Assembly (NCBI RefSeq): GCF_932526225.1
Contig: NC_064044.1
Location: 10,463,406-10,527,405 of the forward strand
DNA length: 64,000 nt
Source of the DNA: Nematostella vectensis
Lineage: Eukaryota; Cnidaria; Anthozoa; Actiniaria; Edwardsiidae
Direction of reading: 5' to 3'
Shown here one piece after another: positions 33,501 through 47,030 of this stretch. Positions within the stretch are counted from its first letter, which is position 1; each line of letters begins with the position of its first letter. Below the pieces are notes generated by a model. The model was not told where the DNA came from and did not search any database. It worked only from the letters and a program-made list of their open reading frames with translations. Made by a program: the position numbers and the translations under genes.

Positions 33501-36500
33501 TCTATTTGCTCATTCGCAGTGAACGTTAGATTCAACAGTCAGAGGCGAAAATTGAGCAGGAAAGATCGTTGGCACATTAGGTAAGTAACTGTTTTACAGA
33601 AATGGATTGCAACCCGATTTCGGATCGATAGGCTACCTCTATTCGCATAACATGTTTTAAAAGTTAGTTTGCTAATTTTTCATCAGATTCTATTGCTTTA
33701 CAAGGGAATCTCAATTCTCGAAGTTATTTTCGCGTATGTACAAAATTAGCGTAAATTTCCTAAGACGTTATGAACACACCCCCAATAACAACTTTCGGGC
33801 TGCTTGATAAACACACGTTGCTTTTGAGTAAATTTAGTTTTTAAAAAAGTGAATAGGTGGCCTTGGTAGGCAAAAAAAGCTTTTTGAACAAAGAAGCAAA
33901 CGAAAATGTGTGATAATTCAAGCATTTCAGATTATCCTAGCACAGCTAAACAAGTGCTTTTTGAAGTATCCATACAGAAACCTCAGTTTTATAGCAGTAG
34001 AGTTTGAGGCATTTTACTAATTATATTTATTGCAATGTGATCAGAATATGGTCAATTGCTCACGGATGTGGCAAAAAATTCCATTTGTATGTAATCTATA
34101 ATCCATCCCTTTCGCGAAAAGGAAAAACAAAATAGTTAGGGATCGTGTAAAATTTCAGATCAATTCTCGATTAAAAAGACATCAACTTCTACAAAAAAGC
34201 GAAAACGAAAAGATAACAACATTAATGTATTCGTAGCAGTAAATGTGCCTTGACAGTCTGGTAAATCCTATTTGGACAATAACATTTTGATCGATAAAAG
34301 CTTTATTTTTAAATCTGGAATTGCGTTGTTGACGAGCTCCTAAGAAAGATTGGCGCGATTAGTGCTTCATCGGAAAAGCGAAAAAGCGGGTAGTTAACAA
34401 AATTCTGCAATTCCAATAAACAAATCTAGCCGTTTAGTTCCAACTGAAGTTGAAGTAGGGGGTACCTAGACGATTTCATCTGTGGATGAGTTACTTGAGT
34501 TGGACAATCCATCCGAATTATTGTGCGAACCTTGTTTGTAATTGCGTTTCCAACCTGACGAGGCGATGTCCAAATCCAACTGAGCAATGATTGAAATTCA
34601 TTGTATCCCATTTCCAGATGGTGAAGATCACCTCTTCTCCGGATATGGGGAATTCATTTTATGCTATATTGGTCGAAATAAGGGATGTTGAAAAACAGTG
34701 CACACTTCGGAATAAAAAATAATTCACAGTGCTTAGTTTAAAATAAGGTACAGTTGTCTACACAAAACAATCCGATAAATCAAATGTATCTAAGTTGTAG
34801 AAGACTGCAAAATGTGGTGTGTTTGCGTTTATTCGTCAAGGTGGTATTAATTGCCTCTATTAGGAAAACGTCATTGGTCTTCGGTATTAATGAAATGAAA
34901 TCCTTGTCTATTTGCTCATTCGCAGTGAACGTTAGATTCAACAGTCAGAGGCGAAAATTGAGCAGGAAAGATCGTTGGCACATTAGGTAAGTAACTGTTT
35001 TACAGAAATGGATTGCAACCCGATTTCGGATCGATAGGCTACCTCTATTCGCATAACATGTTTTAAAAGTTAGTTTGCTAATTTTTCATCAGATTCTATT
35101 GCTTTACAAGGGAATCTCAATTCTCGAAGTTATTTTCGCGTATGTACAAAATTAGCGTAAATTTCCTAAGACGTTATGAACACACCCCCAATAACAACTT
35201 TCTGGCTGCTTGATAAACACACGTTGCTTTTGAGTAAATTTAGTTTTTAAAAAAGTGAATAGGTGGCCTTGGTAGGCAAAAAAAGCTTTTTGAACAAACA
35301 AGCAAACGAAAATGTGTGATAATTCAAGCATTTCAGATTATCCTAGCACAGCTAAACAAGTGCTTTTTGAAGTATCCATACAGAAACCTCAGTTTTATTG
35401 AAGAAGAGTTTGAGGCATTCTACGAATTATATTATTTATTGCAATGTGATCAGAATTGGTCAATTGCTCACGGATGTGACAAAAAATTCATTTGTAAGTC
35501 ATCTTTAATCCATCCCTTTCGCGAAAAAAGAAAAAAAAGTTAGTGATTGAGTAAAATTTCAGGTCAATTCTCGATTGACTTAAAAAGACATCAACTTCTA
35601 CAAAAAAGCGAAAACGAAAAGATAACATTAATGTATTCGTAGCAGTAAATGTGCCTTGACAGTCTGGTATATCCTATTTGGACAATAACATTTTGATCAA
35701 TAAAAGCTTTATTTTTAAATCTAGAATTGCGTGGTTGACGAGCTCCTAAGGAAGGTGGGCGCGATTTAAATGCTACATCGGAAAAGCGAAATAGCGGGAA
35801 GTTAACAAATTATGCAATTTCAATTAACAAAGCTAGCCGTTTAGTTCCAACTGAAGGTGAAGTAGGGGGTACCTAAACGATTTCATCTGTGGATAAGTTT
35901 CTTGAATTACACAATCCATCCGAATTATTGTGCGAACCTTGATTTTGTTTGTAATTGCGTTTCCAACCTCACGAGGCGATGTCCAAACCCAACTGAGCAA
36001 TGATTAAAATCCATTGTATCCCATTTCCAGATGGTGCGAATCCCCTCTGATGTGAGCAACTCATCAATTTATGCCATATTGGTCAAAATAAGGGATTTTC
36101 AAAACGGTGTACACTTTGATATAAAAAAAAAAATCACAGTGCTTAGTTTTAAATAAGGTTCAGTTGTCTACACGAAATAATCCGATAAATCAAATGTGTG
36201 TAGGTGTACCTGTGCAAGATGTGGTGTGTTTGCGTTTATTCGTCAAGGTGGTCATAACTACCTCTATTAGGGAAACGTTATTGGTCTTCGGTATTAATGA
36301 AATGAAATCCTCGTCTATTTGCTTATTCGCAGTTAACGTTAGATGTAGCAGTCTGAGGCGAAAAGGAGCAGAAAATATCGTTGAAACATAAGGTTAGTAA
36401 TCGTTATACAGAAATGTAACTGCAAACCGATTTCGAATCGATAGGCTACCACTATTCGCGAAACACGTTTTTAAAGTAAGTTTGCTAATTTTTCATCAGA

Positions 36501-38010
36501 TTCTATTGCTTTACAAGGGAATCTCAATTCTCGAAGTTATTTTCGCGTAAGTACAAAATTAGCGTAAATTTACTAAGACGTTATGAACACACCCCCAATA
36601 ACAACTTTTGGGCTGCTAGATAAACACGACTTGATTTTGAGTAAATTTAGTTTTGAAAAGTGAACAGGTGGCCTTTGCAGGCAAAAAAGCTTTTTGAACA
36701 AACAAGCAAACAAAAATGTGTGATCATTCAAGTATTTCAGATTCTCCTAGCACCACTAAACAAGTGCTTTTTGAAGTATCCACACAGAAACCTCAGTTTT
36801 ATTGAAGAAGAATTTAAGGCATTCTACGTATTATATTTTTTTTGCAATGTGATCAGAATATGGTCAATTGCTCACGGATGTAACAAAAAATTCCATTTGT
36901 ATGTAATCTATAATCCATCCCTTTCGCGAAAAAGGAAAACAAAAAATTTAGTGATTGAGTAAAATTTCAGATCAATTCTCGATTGACTTAAAAAGACATC
37001 AACTTCTAGAAAAAAGCGAAAACGGAAAGATAACAACATTAATGTATTCGTAGCAGTAAATGTGCCTTGACAGTCTGGTAAATCCTATTTGGACAATAAC
37101 ATTTTGACCAATAAAAGCTTTATTTTTAAATCTGGAATTGCGTGGTTGACGAGCCCCTAAGAAAGATGGGCGCGATTTAAATGATTCATCGGAAAATCGA
37201 AATAGCGGGCAGTTAACAAATTCTGCAATTCCAATTAACAAAGCTAGCCGTTTAGTTCCAACTGAAGGTGAAGTAGGGAGTACCTAAACGATTTCATCTG
37301 TGGATGAGTTACTTGAGTTGCACAATCCATCCGAATTAAGTGCGAACCTTGATTTTGTTTGTGTTGCGTTTCCAACCTCATCAGTCGATGATCCAACGGA
37401 GCAATTATTAAAATTCATTGTATCCCATTTCCAGATGGTGCGAATCCCCTCCGATATGAGCAACTCATCAATTTATGCCATATTGGTCAAAATAAGGAAT
37501 TTTAAAAACGGTGTACACTTTGAAATACAAATTATTCACAGTGCTTAGTTTAAAATAAGGTATAGTTGTCTACACAAAACAATCCGATAAATCAAATGTG
37601 TGTAGGTGTAGCGGTGCAAAATGTGGTGTGTTTGCGTTTATTCGTCAAGGTTGGCTTAATTGCCTCTATTAGGAAAACGTTATTGGTCTTCGGTATTAAT
37701 GAAATGAAATCCTCCTGTTTGCTCATTCGCAGTGAACGTTAGATTTAGCAGTCTGAGGCGAAAAGGAGCAGAAAAGATCGTTGAAACATAAGGTAAGTAA
37801 TCGTTATACAGAAATGTAACTGCAAACCGATTTCGAATTGATAGGCTACCGCTATTAGCGAAACGGATGCTTTTTTAAATTGTGATAAAGTAAGTTTGCT
37901 AATTTTTTATCAAATTCTATTGGTAGCATTGTTTTCAAGTGAATGTCGATTCTCGAAGTTCTTTTCTGGTAAGTACCAAAATTAGCATAAGAAGTTATAA
38001 ACATACCGTA
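30577..38010. repeat. 1.41-kb tandem array, right copy (expanded)
   Basis: The TAGCCG anchor occurs at 30577, 31603, 33021, 34427, 35834 and 37246, giving intervals of 1026, 1418, 1406, 1407 and 1412 bp and a final half unit. The left copy has only 700, 1394 and 1407. The two units between 33021 and 35834 are especially alike (identical 61-codon minus frames at 33020-33205 and 34426-34611). This points to recent unequal exchange. Confidence 0.92.
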
Positions 38011-39579
38011 ATGCACGCATATACAAATCTATCCGTACAAATTAAGTGAACATTCTTACATAATTTGTTCCAATTTTGTTTTATAATCTCTAAGCACTTA
38101 GACACTTGAAGAAAGAAAAATGTATCTTAAGTGTGTCCTTTTAAAATTTTATGTTTGGAACTGCAGTTAAATTTGTGAAAAATACTTTCTGGTAAAAAAA
38201 AACACATGATGTCAAAATTCTTTTTCCTGCGAACACTGCTATGGAGAGTCGGCCAAAAGCGCGGCAAACAAATTTGCCGAATTTTCTCAGCTGCACAATG
38301 AGTTGGCCCTATTTTCATTTTTTTTACCAAAAGCATCTCATTTACATTTTATTATTATTTTTGTTTTTTGTCTTTCATTCACATACAAACAACATGATAT
38401 AACAACTGGACAAACAACATGATATAACAACTAATTTCTAGATTTATATGATGTACATAATTATGCAAATAAATTTATTCTTGATGACTCTATAAGACGC
38501 CACTATAAATCCCGAAAATTCCTTTTAAAATAGTCGTAAATAAAATATGTGTTGAATTGTTACTGAAGGTACAGATAATGTTGGCTTTTGCTTTTTCTAC
38601 GCTTAGTTTGATTCCGGTCCAACATTCGAAACGCTATCAAAAGTTATGTAATGATTTTTGGCATTGAATCATATTTTAACTGCAGGATTAAAGTATTATT
38701 AACCGAGTGCGAGGTCTGTATGGAGAAATATCAGATCGAGGGCTTTGGTTTTTATTTATTATTATTTTTTTTATTATTTGCGACGAGAAAAACAAATCAA
38801 CTACTTCCGTTTTTGCGCGAATTGCACTGCGCACCCCTTCTGCGCATAGTGGCGCGCGCTGTTTGTTCGAATTTTCCGGTATTTAGTGCGCGTGCGCCAC
38901 AGTTGAATAAGAAAAAAAAAAGCAAGACTCGCGTTTTTTTACTTAAAATCGCTTTTACAGAAAAAGGAAGTCGGTTACCCCCATTATTTATTTGTTCAAA
39001 TAGTTAAATATATACGAAAAAATGATACTGAAAGAAGAAAAAAGTTGGCTTGTAGAAGTTTGTTTATTTTCTCTTAAAAGCCGTAAAAATACTTCAAAAT
39101 GGCGCTTTTTACTGTATAATTAGTAGCGAAAACAGTGTCTTTTAGTTTGATCTCTTAAATGTGATTTGTTTTGAACGCTAGCTACTACGGGTTATTGTTT
39201 GGGAGATTGGATTTTGGCAGCTCGACAAACAGAACTTAATTTTCTAAACACTATAGGCACTATTTTTGAAAACTAAGAGTGCTTTTCCCTCGCTCGATCA
39301 GTAAAAACGCGTCATCTTTACGCCCCTCTGTTGTGAAACGAGGTCGGTTACCCCTATTTTTTTATTAAATATTTTGAAAGCCCTTAACTTCAATATTGTT
39401 TATGCAAAGTTTTATTTCAAGGGAATTACCTTAACTTGTCTACCGATTTCATAAAGGCGGGAAAACAAGAAACCGCGCGTGGCCAACTGGTAATGTGAGA
39501 ACTTGCTTACCGAAAAAAAATATATAATAAGCAAGACCGTGCAAGATTTAAATAGAATTAAATTTAAACCGGCCTAAAG
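38011..39579. other. AT-rich spacer, right copy
   Basis: This corresponds to 5491-7059 with very few differences. I see no recognisable gene. Confidence 0.6.
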
Positions 39580-42500
39580 AAAGACAAATAGAAAACCCAA
39601 ATTTTTCCTTGGCTTTATTCATCGTTCATCGTCGTTTTTTTGAGAAGCACTATGATGTGATTCAACTTCAACGACTTTAACTCCAGGCAACCATTTTGCT
39701 TGATGAATCATTACTTGATCGGTCTGAAAGCTACAGGTTTTATCCTAAAGGTGCAAAGAATACCAACAGAAAGTCTCTTGATTTAGGTAATACAATCCTT
39801 GAGATAATTAGCCTTGAGGCCAATGAACTGTGACCCTTCGTATTTTCTGTTCTTTCTGTTTGCCTTCATATTCTGCTTGTATTTTTCGTCTTTGGCGTCT
39901 ATCGCTTCCTCCTCCGTCGTTCTCCTTGTTGGTGTGTAATCTGGCTTGGTTCAAACACTTAAAACTCGCATGGTTCATAAGGTGTACTCCCGTAGCAGGG
40001 TGGGGTGTAATCTCATTCCCAGAAATAAGGGACATTAGCCAGCGGTTTCTCTGGGCTCACATTTTGCTAGGCCCGCGAGGAATAACAGCGGTATCACAAA
40101 TAAAAACAAGATTCCGGCCAGCACAGGGGCTTACCTTTTGTTGTTACACTAGAAGTTTTTAATCAGGTTGACTAAAATTCCAAATAAAAGTAGTATTAGC
40201 GGTATTTAAACGTTCAAGGGGAATTTCTGATTTGATACGTCCAATGATAATGGAAGTGCGGCAGTCTTGCTGAGGTTGGAAAACATTATATGCGCAAATT
40301 TAAACAAAATGTATTTTAGAAAGGCTGTATGGTTCCCCTGTGTCTATCCCAGAAAGCCGTGGGGCCGTTTAAAAACAAAATGGAGAACGGACGAACGGAG
40401 ATAAATTGTTCTTGCGGAGCGCACCGTTTTCCTTGCTTCAGTCTGTATCTTAAAGACAACAATAATGGTTCCTGAACTAGGCATAACAACATAAAATGTT
40501 ATTTCTTCGGGAACAAGATTGGAAGGCGCTACTGCCTATTTTATTGGCCAATTTGATGGAAGGACAGTCGATTTACCAATTTCGAGTCCTGCATCTGTGA
40601 TGCGGCGAACAGTTCTACCTTTTAAACGACTACTTTTATGCCAGATTTCAATGAAATTACAGAGAATGTATGGAGGATTGTATGCTCTCAAGCGAACAAA
40701 AGTGCAATGTCCAAGGAACAATTATAGGGCTTTCTCTGGCATCATTTGAACGGAAAGTGTATCACTCGAATGGCAAGGGTTTTTTTTCGAGTCCTGCATC
40801 GTGAGCCCCAAATCTCTGAAACGAGAAAATGTGATAAATTGTGATGTCTCCTCACATTTCCTTATAATAAATGGCAGACATTTTGACATTGTATGTGCAC
40901 TATTACGCATCGGTGGCGGCCATGTTGTCTCTTATTTCTGGGAATGTGGCTTGGTTCAAACACTTACAACTCGCATGGTTCATAAGGTGTACTCCCGTAG
41001 CAGGGTGGGGTGTTGTTCTGCATGCTACTAGAATGTTGAGGATGGCCTTGCCTCCCGTACTTGTCCTTGCCTTCAAGGCTTGTTATCCGTTCGGATTTGT
41101 TTAGTGTTTGCACGAACTTCTTGCTTTCTTCATTTCTTCTTGGATGCCCTGGTGTTATCCTATGGGGATCGAACCCTTCCTCCTTTCCAAAATCCTCATA
41201 GTCCTTTAATTGAAAGGTTGTCAATTATCGCTTACTACCCTCTTGGGTGTCACGAATGCTGCAAAGATGTTCTTCCCTTTTCTGACTCGTCCAGACTTTC
41301 GCTCGGCACTTTCTCCACTACTGGGTATCTGCTCCTTTTGTCTATAACCACAAGGTTGTATTGTCCGTCTGGTTCGAAGAAATCTGTTGACGGTCTCCAA
41401 CGTTTAGTATGGATTTGTGTTGGCTTAGTAGGTTCTTTTTTGTAGCTTTTGGTTGCTACTTGGCACTGGTCGGCTGCTGTATCTATCATGCTGTTCATGT
41501 TTGTGAACCAATACTTCTCTCTCAGCATTTGCATGGTATTCGTCTTGCCATTTTGTGCCCGACTTTGACAATCGTTCCCTGTAGTACTTCTGGAAGTACG
41601 ATTCTTTCTTTACGGAATACCAATCCTTCTGCGACTTAGTGTTCATGGCTCACATAGCAGTATGGCTGTATGTCCTTCTGAAGTGTTCATGGCTCAAATA
41701 GCAGTATGGCTGTATGTCCTTCTGAACTTCTCCCAGTTACCTCTTGCTATTCTCTCTACCAGTTTCTGTTTTTATCTTCTAATGTCTCTAATTCTTGCTA
41801 GCACTACAGCGTGCTCTCCATCTACGGTCCATTTAATAATATTCTCTGTGCTGGCACCCCCAGTCTCCGGGACTGTCGGAAATGTAATCTACTGGGTCTT
41901 CATCGTCTTTCCCTGACTCGATAATCAGCTCGGTGTCATCATCTTGCTTTTCCATTACACATTTCTCTATTCGCGGGGGCATCCCCGCATCCTTGTCCGA
42001 TGTTGGTAATAAGGTTCTCCAGTTGGAACTGGTTCAAAAATGCCCTGTTGTATTCCCTGGTTGAGACATTTCTTGAGGAGTTGTTGCAAATAAAGTAGTA
42101 GTCAAAGTTCCTTGGCCGCTGTGCTTCCGGATTTGCTTTTGAATCCATTTTCGGCTTGAACTGTCCAGCAATTTCTTCACTCTATGTTGCTTGCTTCACC
42201 GTGTTAATCATTAGATTATTGGGTTCTCTGATGCCCCCATCTGGATCAATCTTCAACATTCCAAGCTTGTTCAGTTTTTTTTCCTATGAGTAGTGGCGAA
42301 TCCATTTTTTTCTCTTATCACCACGGAGCGAGTTTTCACTCCACGGTTCTTGTTCCGAATGGTGACTTGAATTTCCACTCACACTTGAAAGTTGGTCTGG
42401 ATGGTCTTCAGGGTCTTTTTGCATTCTCTCAAATCTTAAATCTCTTCAAAGCGGTGGAAAAGCGCCTTGTTTTGTACTCGTCCATTAGGTTGACACTCCA

Positions 42501-43390
42501 CTATCGGGTTGAACATGTGCATTCACGTCCCCGAGTCTCACTGATACAGTACCCTTGGGCTCGCCTGATATTACTTTCTTTACATGGAACAGGTGGAAAG
42601 GTGCTTGGAAGATAACACCAGATTCACTATCCGATCCACTGCTAGAATCACCATGCTTTGGTTCAAGGCTGACTTGATGGATAAGCTTAAATGTTCTTGT
42701 ACGTTTGTCTTCTGTCCCTCTTTCTGACTTGCAGTTAAGGCTGCAAAATGGTTGTTTTAGCCACAATTTAGGCATCGTTTGCCATAGGCTATAGTACTTT
42801 CCAAGCTTGTGCGCAACAGTCTTCCAAAAGTAGTCACACTTGTTTCTGTAGTTTTTTCTCACCTCTGCACCTTTCTGTTATGGTAAGGGTTTCTTTTGTA
42901 GCCTGCTTGCAGGCGGGTGTTATTATCGCGGAGAACCCTCTCCGTTCGGCGATCGGGCGCCATCGTGTATTATAAGCCGCGTTAATACAAGATGGCGCCC
43001 GATCACCGAACGGAGAGGGTTTTCCGCGATAATAACACCGAGTACCGCCTGCAACGAGGCTATTTCTTTTGTGGTTGAATCTTGTTCACTTTGAGCTCCA
43101 CTTTTATATCTCTCACCTGCTTATTCAGATTGTTCAGTTTTTTTTCTTCAATCATCCTTGAATGGTGTCGGTTCTGTTAGGTTTCTCGTTATAGTCTCTC
43201 TATTTCTGTTTCTTTCTTTATCTTACAAAAATCTTCATTGCTCTCACTTTTCTTTGATATTTCTGATCTCAAAGTTCAACTTCTTTAAAATCTTCTAACC
43301 ATTTCTTCCTGGCTCTTCAGATACCCAGCTAATTCGTCGTGATGCTGAATGGCTCGGCTCGCACACTACTTTCATTTCATCCGCTCCCAG
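39580..43390 (-). mobile_element. Decayed Ty3/gypsy retroelement, right copy
   Basis: This is the duplicate of 7060-11100, with the same integrase fragments (40008-39808; 41534-40964), nested 938-bp insertion (40009-40946), protease DSG motif and gag region. The gag zinc knuckle is further damaged by a 2-bp shift near 42735. About 211 bp of the gag N-terminal region is deleted at 43127. The integrase part is almost identical to the left copy, although it cannot be under protein selection. Confidence 0.8.
42916..43039. repeat. 124-bp palindrome in gag, right copy
   Basis: This is the duplicate of 10394-10517. The right arm is unchanged, while the left arm has two additional substitutions, giving three mismatches in 57 bp. 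The arms are thus decaying independently and are not being kept matched. Confidence 0.9.
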
Positions 43391-43424
43391 TAGTGATTCC
43401 TCTTTTTCTTAATATTTAGATTTA

Positions 43425-45949
43425 GGCACTGCCTAAAAGCGGAGCCAGTATGATTTTTTAGCATACACTTAAAGTAGAACCCCCTCCCCTCCACTTTCAT
43501 TATGCATCATGTTCCATCACCCACAAAAAAGCAACCTATGTGAAACATATAAAGATTGCATGTTTTCCAAAACTGCAATTATTATTTAAAGTGGTGTCCT
43601 CCAAATCCTCCTAGGGAACACCTAGAACAAAAATGTTATTTAAGATTTTATTGAAATTACAAAGAACTATAAAGGAAAACCGAAGGGGTTGAGCTCTTAG
43701 TATAATAATAATACTTGATAGACAACTGATACAGCAAAATTATTAAAATAAATTGATACTTTGATTATCAGGTAAGTAGGTAGTATTTATTATAAAAATG
43801 AGGATCAATTAAAATTCCTCCTAGAAGAATAAGTGCTATTTTGTTATCTTCAGTATTAAAAACAATAAACAAATACATATCACATTCCTATACATTGATA
43901 AGTATATCAGCAAATCACACTATAGTAGTGGATTTGACGTATAAGTCCCTGCCTGTACTGTCCCAATTCCTTTTTTTTTTTAAATTACCTTAATTAATTT
44001 TCCAGGATAGCGATTTATAATTTTCTTTTTCTTGTGTAAGGTTTACAAAATGCAAATATTGGAAAAATATCTTTATTAACCTTCTCTTTCTTGCTTTAGA
44101 ATGTAACTTTGCTAAGTGTGGATCAAAACCACTCTAATTTATCAAAACAATTCTGACAACCGGTACCTTATTTTATTATAAAATTAAGAACCACATAAAA
44201 GAACCTAGAATGATCCTGTTAGCCTAAAATTGTCAAACTAGAACATCTATTTAGCCTACAATTGTTAATTGTATTAATTTGCTTTATAAAATATGAATTT
44301 ACTGGCTTAACATATGAAAATTGATTTCTAAATAGTTTTAAACATGATCTTAAGGGATCACATAGAAGACCTGTTTTTTATTATTAACTTATCTACATCA
44401 ATTGCTTGACCATAACTCATTGTCATCATATATTTATAAAAAAGGCGAGAGACTTTTTATGAACCTAAATAGCCTAAATGTCATTAAATGCACATTATAC
44501 AAGAACCTGTCAGAATAACTTGCGAAAAAAAACTAGGTTTTACTTTTTAACGTTGATTCATTATTTAGAACAATATTTCTATTTGTAAAAAGTATTTACT
44601 TTTAAGTCTGTTAAATGTGTTTATTTTTGGTGACCTATATTAAATACCAATGCCTAATATGTACATCCTGCCATGAGTCATGCCTCTGAGCCAGCAGCAT
44701 GTTTTCAGTGTCTCATCTTGTTTTAAGAATCTCTGGCTTAGATTCAACAAATTTGGAGAAAAGTATTTAAGAGAAAACTTAAAATTTCCTTACAAACAAT
44801 ACAAATATTATATAACAAAAACCTAATTCATCAAACCTAAAACTGTCTCAATAGTCTCAACTAAAATTTTCTAAAATAATACCCATAGCAGAAATGAATA
44901 TATGAGGCTGAAAGAGCTTTAATAGGAGAACTGTAGAGGGAAAAAACTATAGCTTTCAAGCAAATTGCTCCTCTACAGAAAAGCTGTCTTGGCTTCCTTT
45001 GAAACCTAAATTTTACTTTGGGACCACTTTGGGGTACAATTATATAGATATGTGAGATATGAGAAAACAAAAAGTTTTTAGGTTTTGTAAGAAACATTGA
45101 GATACCCAGGGTTATTCAAAATATTGTCAGGTGGTATAAAAACAAGGCATATTTTTTAGGTAATAACGGATCCACAAGGTCCTGCATGTGTAGCTTTTTT
45201 AGAATCAAACCAGAATTCCAGAATAGTCGATTTAAATTTCAAGTGTTTTTCAAATATATGTTGTTTTTCACAAATTATTAATAAATAGGGTTTTAGGAAA
45301 AAAGCTCTCAATTTATTTTAGCATTGTTCATCTTAGTGAGAATTTGACCAATCATTCATGGAAATGAATTAATATCACTTTTGGTTTTATTTCTAGTATT
45401 TCATAGCTGTCAACCCAACTTGGACAGACGTCTTGTAAAAACGGGTGAAATTGAGTAAATATGTGAAGAAAAAACAAACAAAACAAGAGAGCCAATGCGG
45501 GTGAATACAGAGAATGTATGAACATTAAAAAAATTAGGCTTGTGATGAGGTCCACAATCTCGTGAATAGTTATTATTTTCCTATGATAGATGGTGAATGG
45601 CAGATTTTAGAGATCGAATTTGATTAATACAGCCTAGAATTTAAGTTTTAGTCCCTGAGGTAAGTACTTAATATATAAATTTGAAACAATAAAAAAGGTG
45701 TAAAAAGTTTGAAAACAAAACAACTCTTGGCTTATTTGCAGTCAGTTTTTTGTGTTTTTTAGGTTAGAAATACTCTAGCGGCCGCCATATTGTTTTGCGC
45801 GCCCTAGAGACCTGGGCCGGGGCAGATCGCGGCTGGCTGGCTGGCAGCTTGTGACATTGACGTCATTGACCACAAAGACTCAGTCGCCTAGTTATAGACT
45901 ATTTTTCTATGCCTATGGGGCTCCGCGCGAGGGCGATGGCTCCGCTATA
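43425..45949. mobile_element. X repeat, copy 2
   Basis: This is the duplicate of 11121-13669, with the same two ends (GGCACTGCC at 43425; GGGGCTCCGCG near 45918). It has more substitutions and small indels against the left copy than the neighbouring retroelement, and it has lost one GGCT unit near 45840. Confidence 0.6.
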
Positions 45950-46419
45950 AACCTTCTACACCCTACTATAAACGCATCTGTTTCTGGTGACTACGTCGAT
46001 TCTATTGCATGGCTCTCTAAGTAATTGCGCGAATACGAACCCCTCATCCGTCACACAGCACCCCCACTACGCTTCTAAATTGAGAATCATCAGGCGTTAA
46101 CCTGTATCCAGGCAAGTCTCCCTTGTACTGTCTTCATGATAGAGAGTTGGATTAACGACACTCGCAGAATATCTCTCATAGACAGACCTACGTCTTTGTC
46201 TCCAATGTTAGATTAGGGTTATTCCATCCATTTAGTTTCAGCTTGGTCATTGTTGCTAGCTGTTGGTTATCGTACTCATACAGCATTGACCGGGTTGCCA
46301 TGGATTAATGTATTTAGGTTGAACAATTTCTAGCATTTTAGATGTTTGAAATTGGTTTTACAGAGGAGCATGTCCTCGGACCCCCTATATACAATGCTCT
46401 TTAAATAGCTGGATGTTCT

Positions 46420-46428
46420 TATAAAAAG
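46420..46428 (+). promoter_or_regulatory. Candidate TATA box of gene 2
   Basis: TATAAAAAG is identical in sequence and spacing to that of gene 1. The predicted UTR intron (46574-46666) is also intact, so the duplicate keeps a plausible promoter. Confidence 0.45.
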
Positions 46429-46670
46429 GTTCTCATTAAATAAAAGCGTGTACTGGATTTATTCTTCCGAGCAAAATGTTTGTGCCTTCGCGACTGCGTG
46501 ACTGCGTTCTGCACACAATTCTTATCAACATGAGCAGTTTATTGTAGGATTATCCGTCTTGACCACAAAAATAGTAAGTTAAAATCTATGCTATGTCTGG
46601 TGGTTAAATATCATCAAATCATTGTTTTATGCCATTCTTCTAAAAGACTATACGATTCTTTTACAGCAAA

Positions 46671-47030
46671 ATGAAGGTCAGAAGCCTGGTATTATACTTC
46701 AACTTTCTTGTTGCCGTAGCAGCATCAAGCCACGAATCCTACTGTCCAGCGTCCATCCATTCAGCAGGCGCGCGCATAACTCAAGTTGACCTTGCCCTAC
46801 AGAGCAAGCATGTGAAAAAGCGTCTTCAGGGCCAAAGTCAGATGTCATGTAGTCAGCGGTGTCTGCAGCAAGACTGGTGTATATCGGTGAATTACGAAGT
46901 GTCTCGACCGGAAGGAGGGGCCTGCGAATTGAACACATACGGAGTCGAGATGTTGGCCGACGCAAATCCCAAAAACCCAGAGTTTAAAAGGAAAAAAGGA
47001 TGGATATACTCACAGTTAAGATCCGCTCAG
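46671..47030 (+). CDS. Gene 2 exon 1: signal peptide and PAN/apple domain
   Basis: There are 120 complete codons and the GTACGT donor is intact. All five PAN cysteines are kept. Changes relative to gene 1 are H35R, S98A, S100P and L107R; the last three cluster after the disulfide core. Confidence 0.85.
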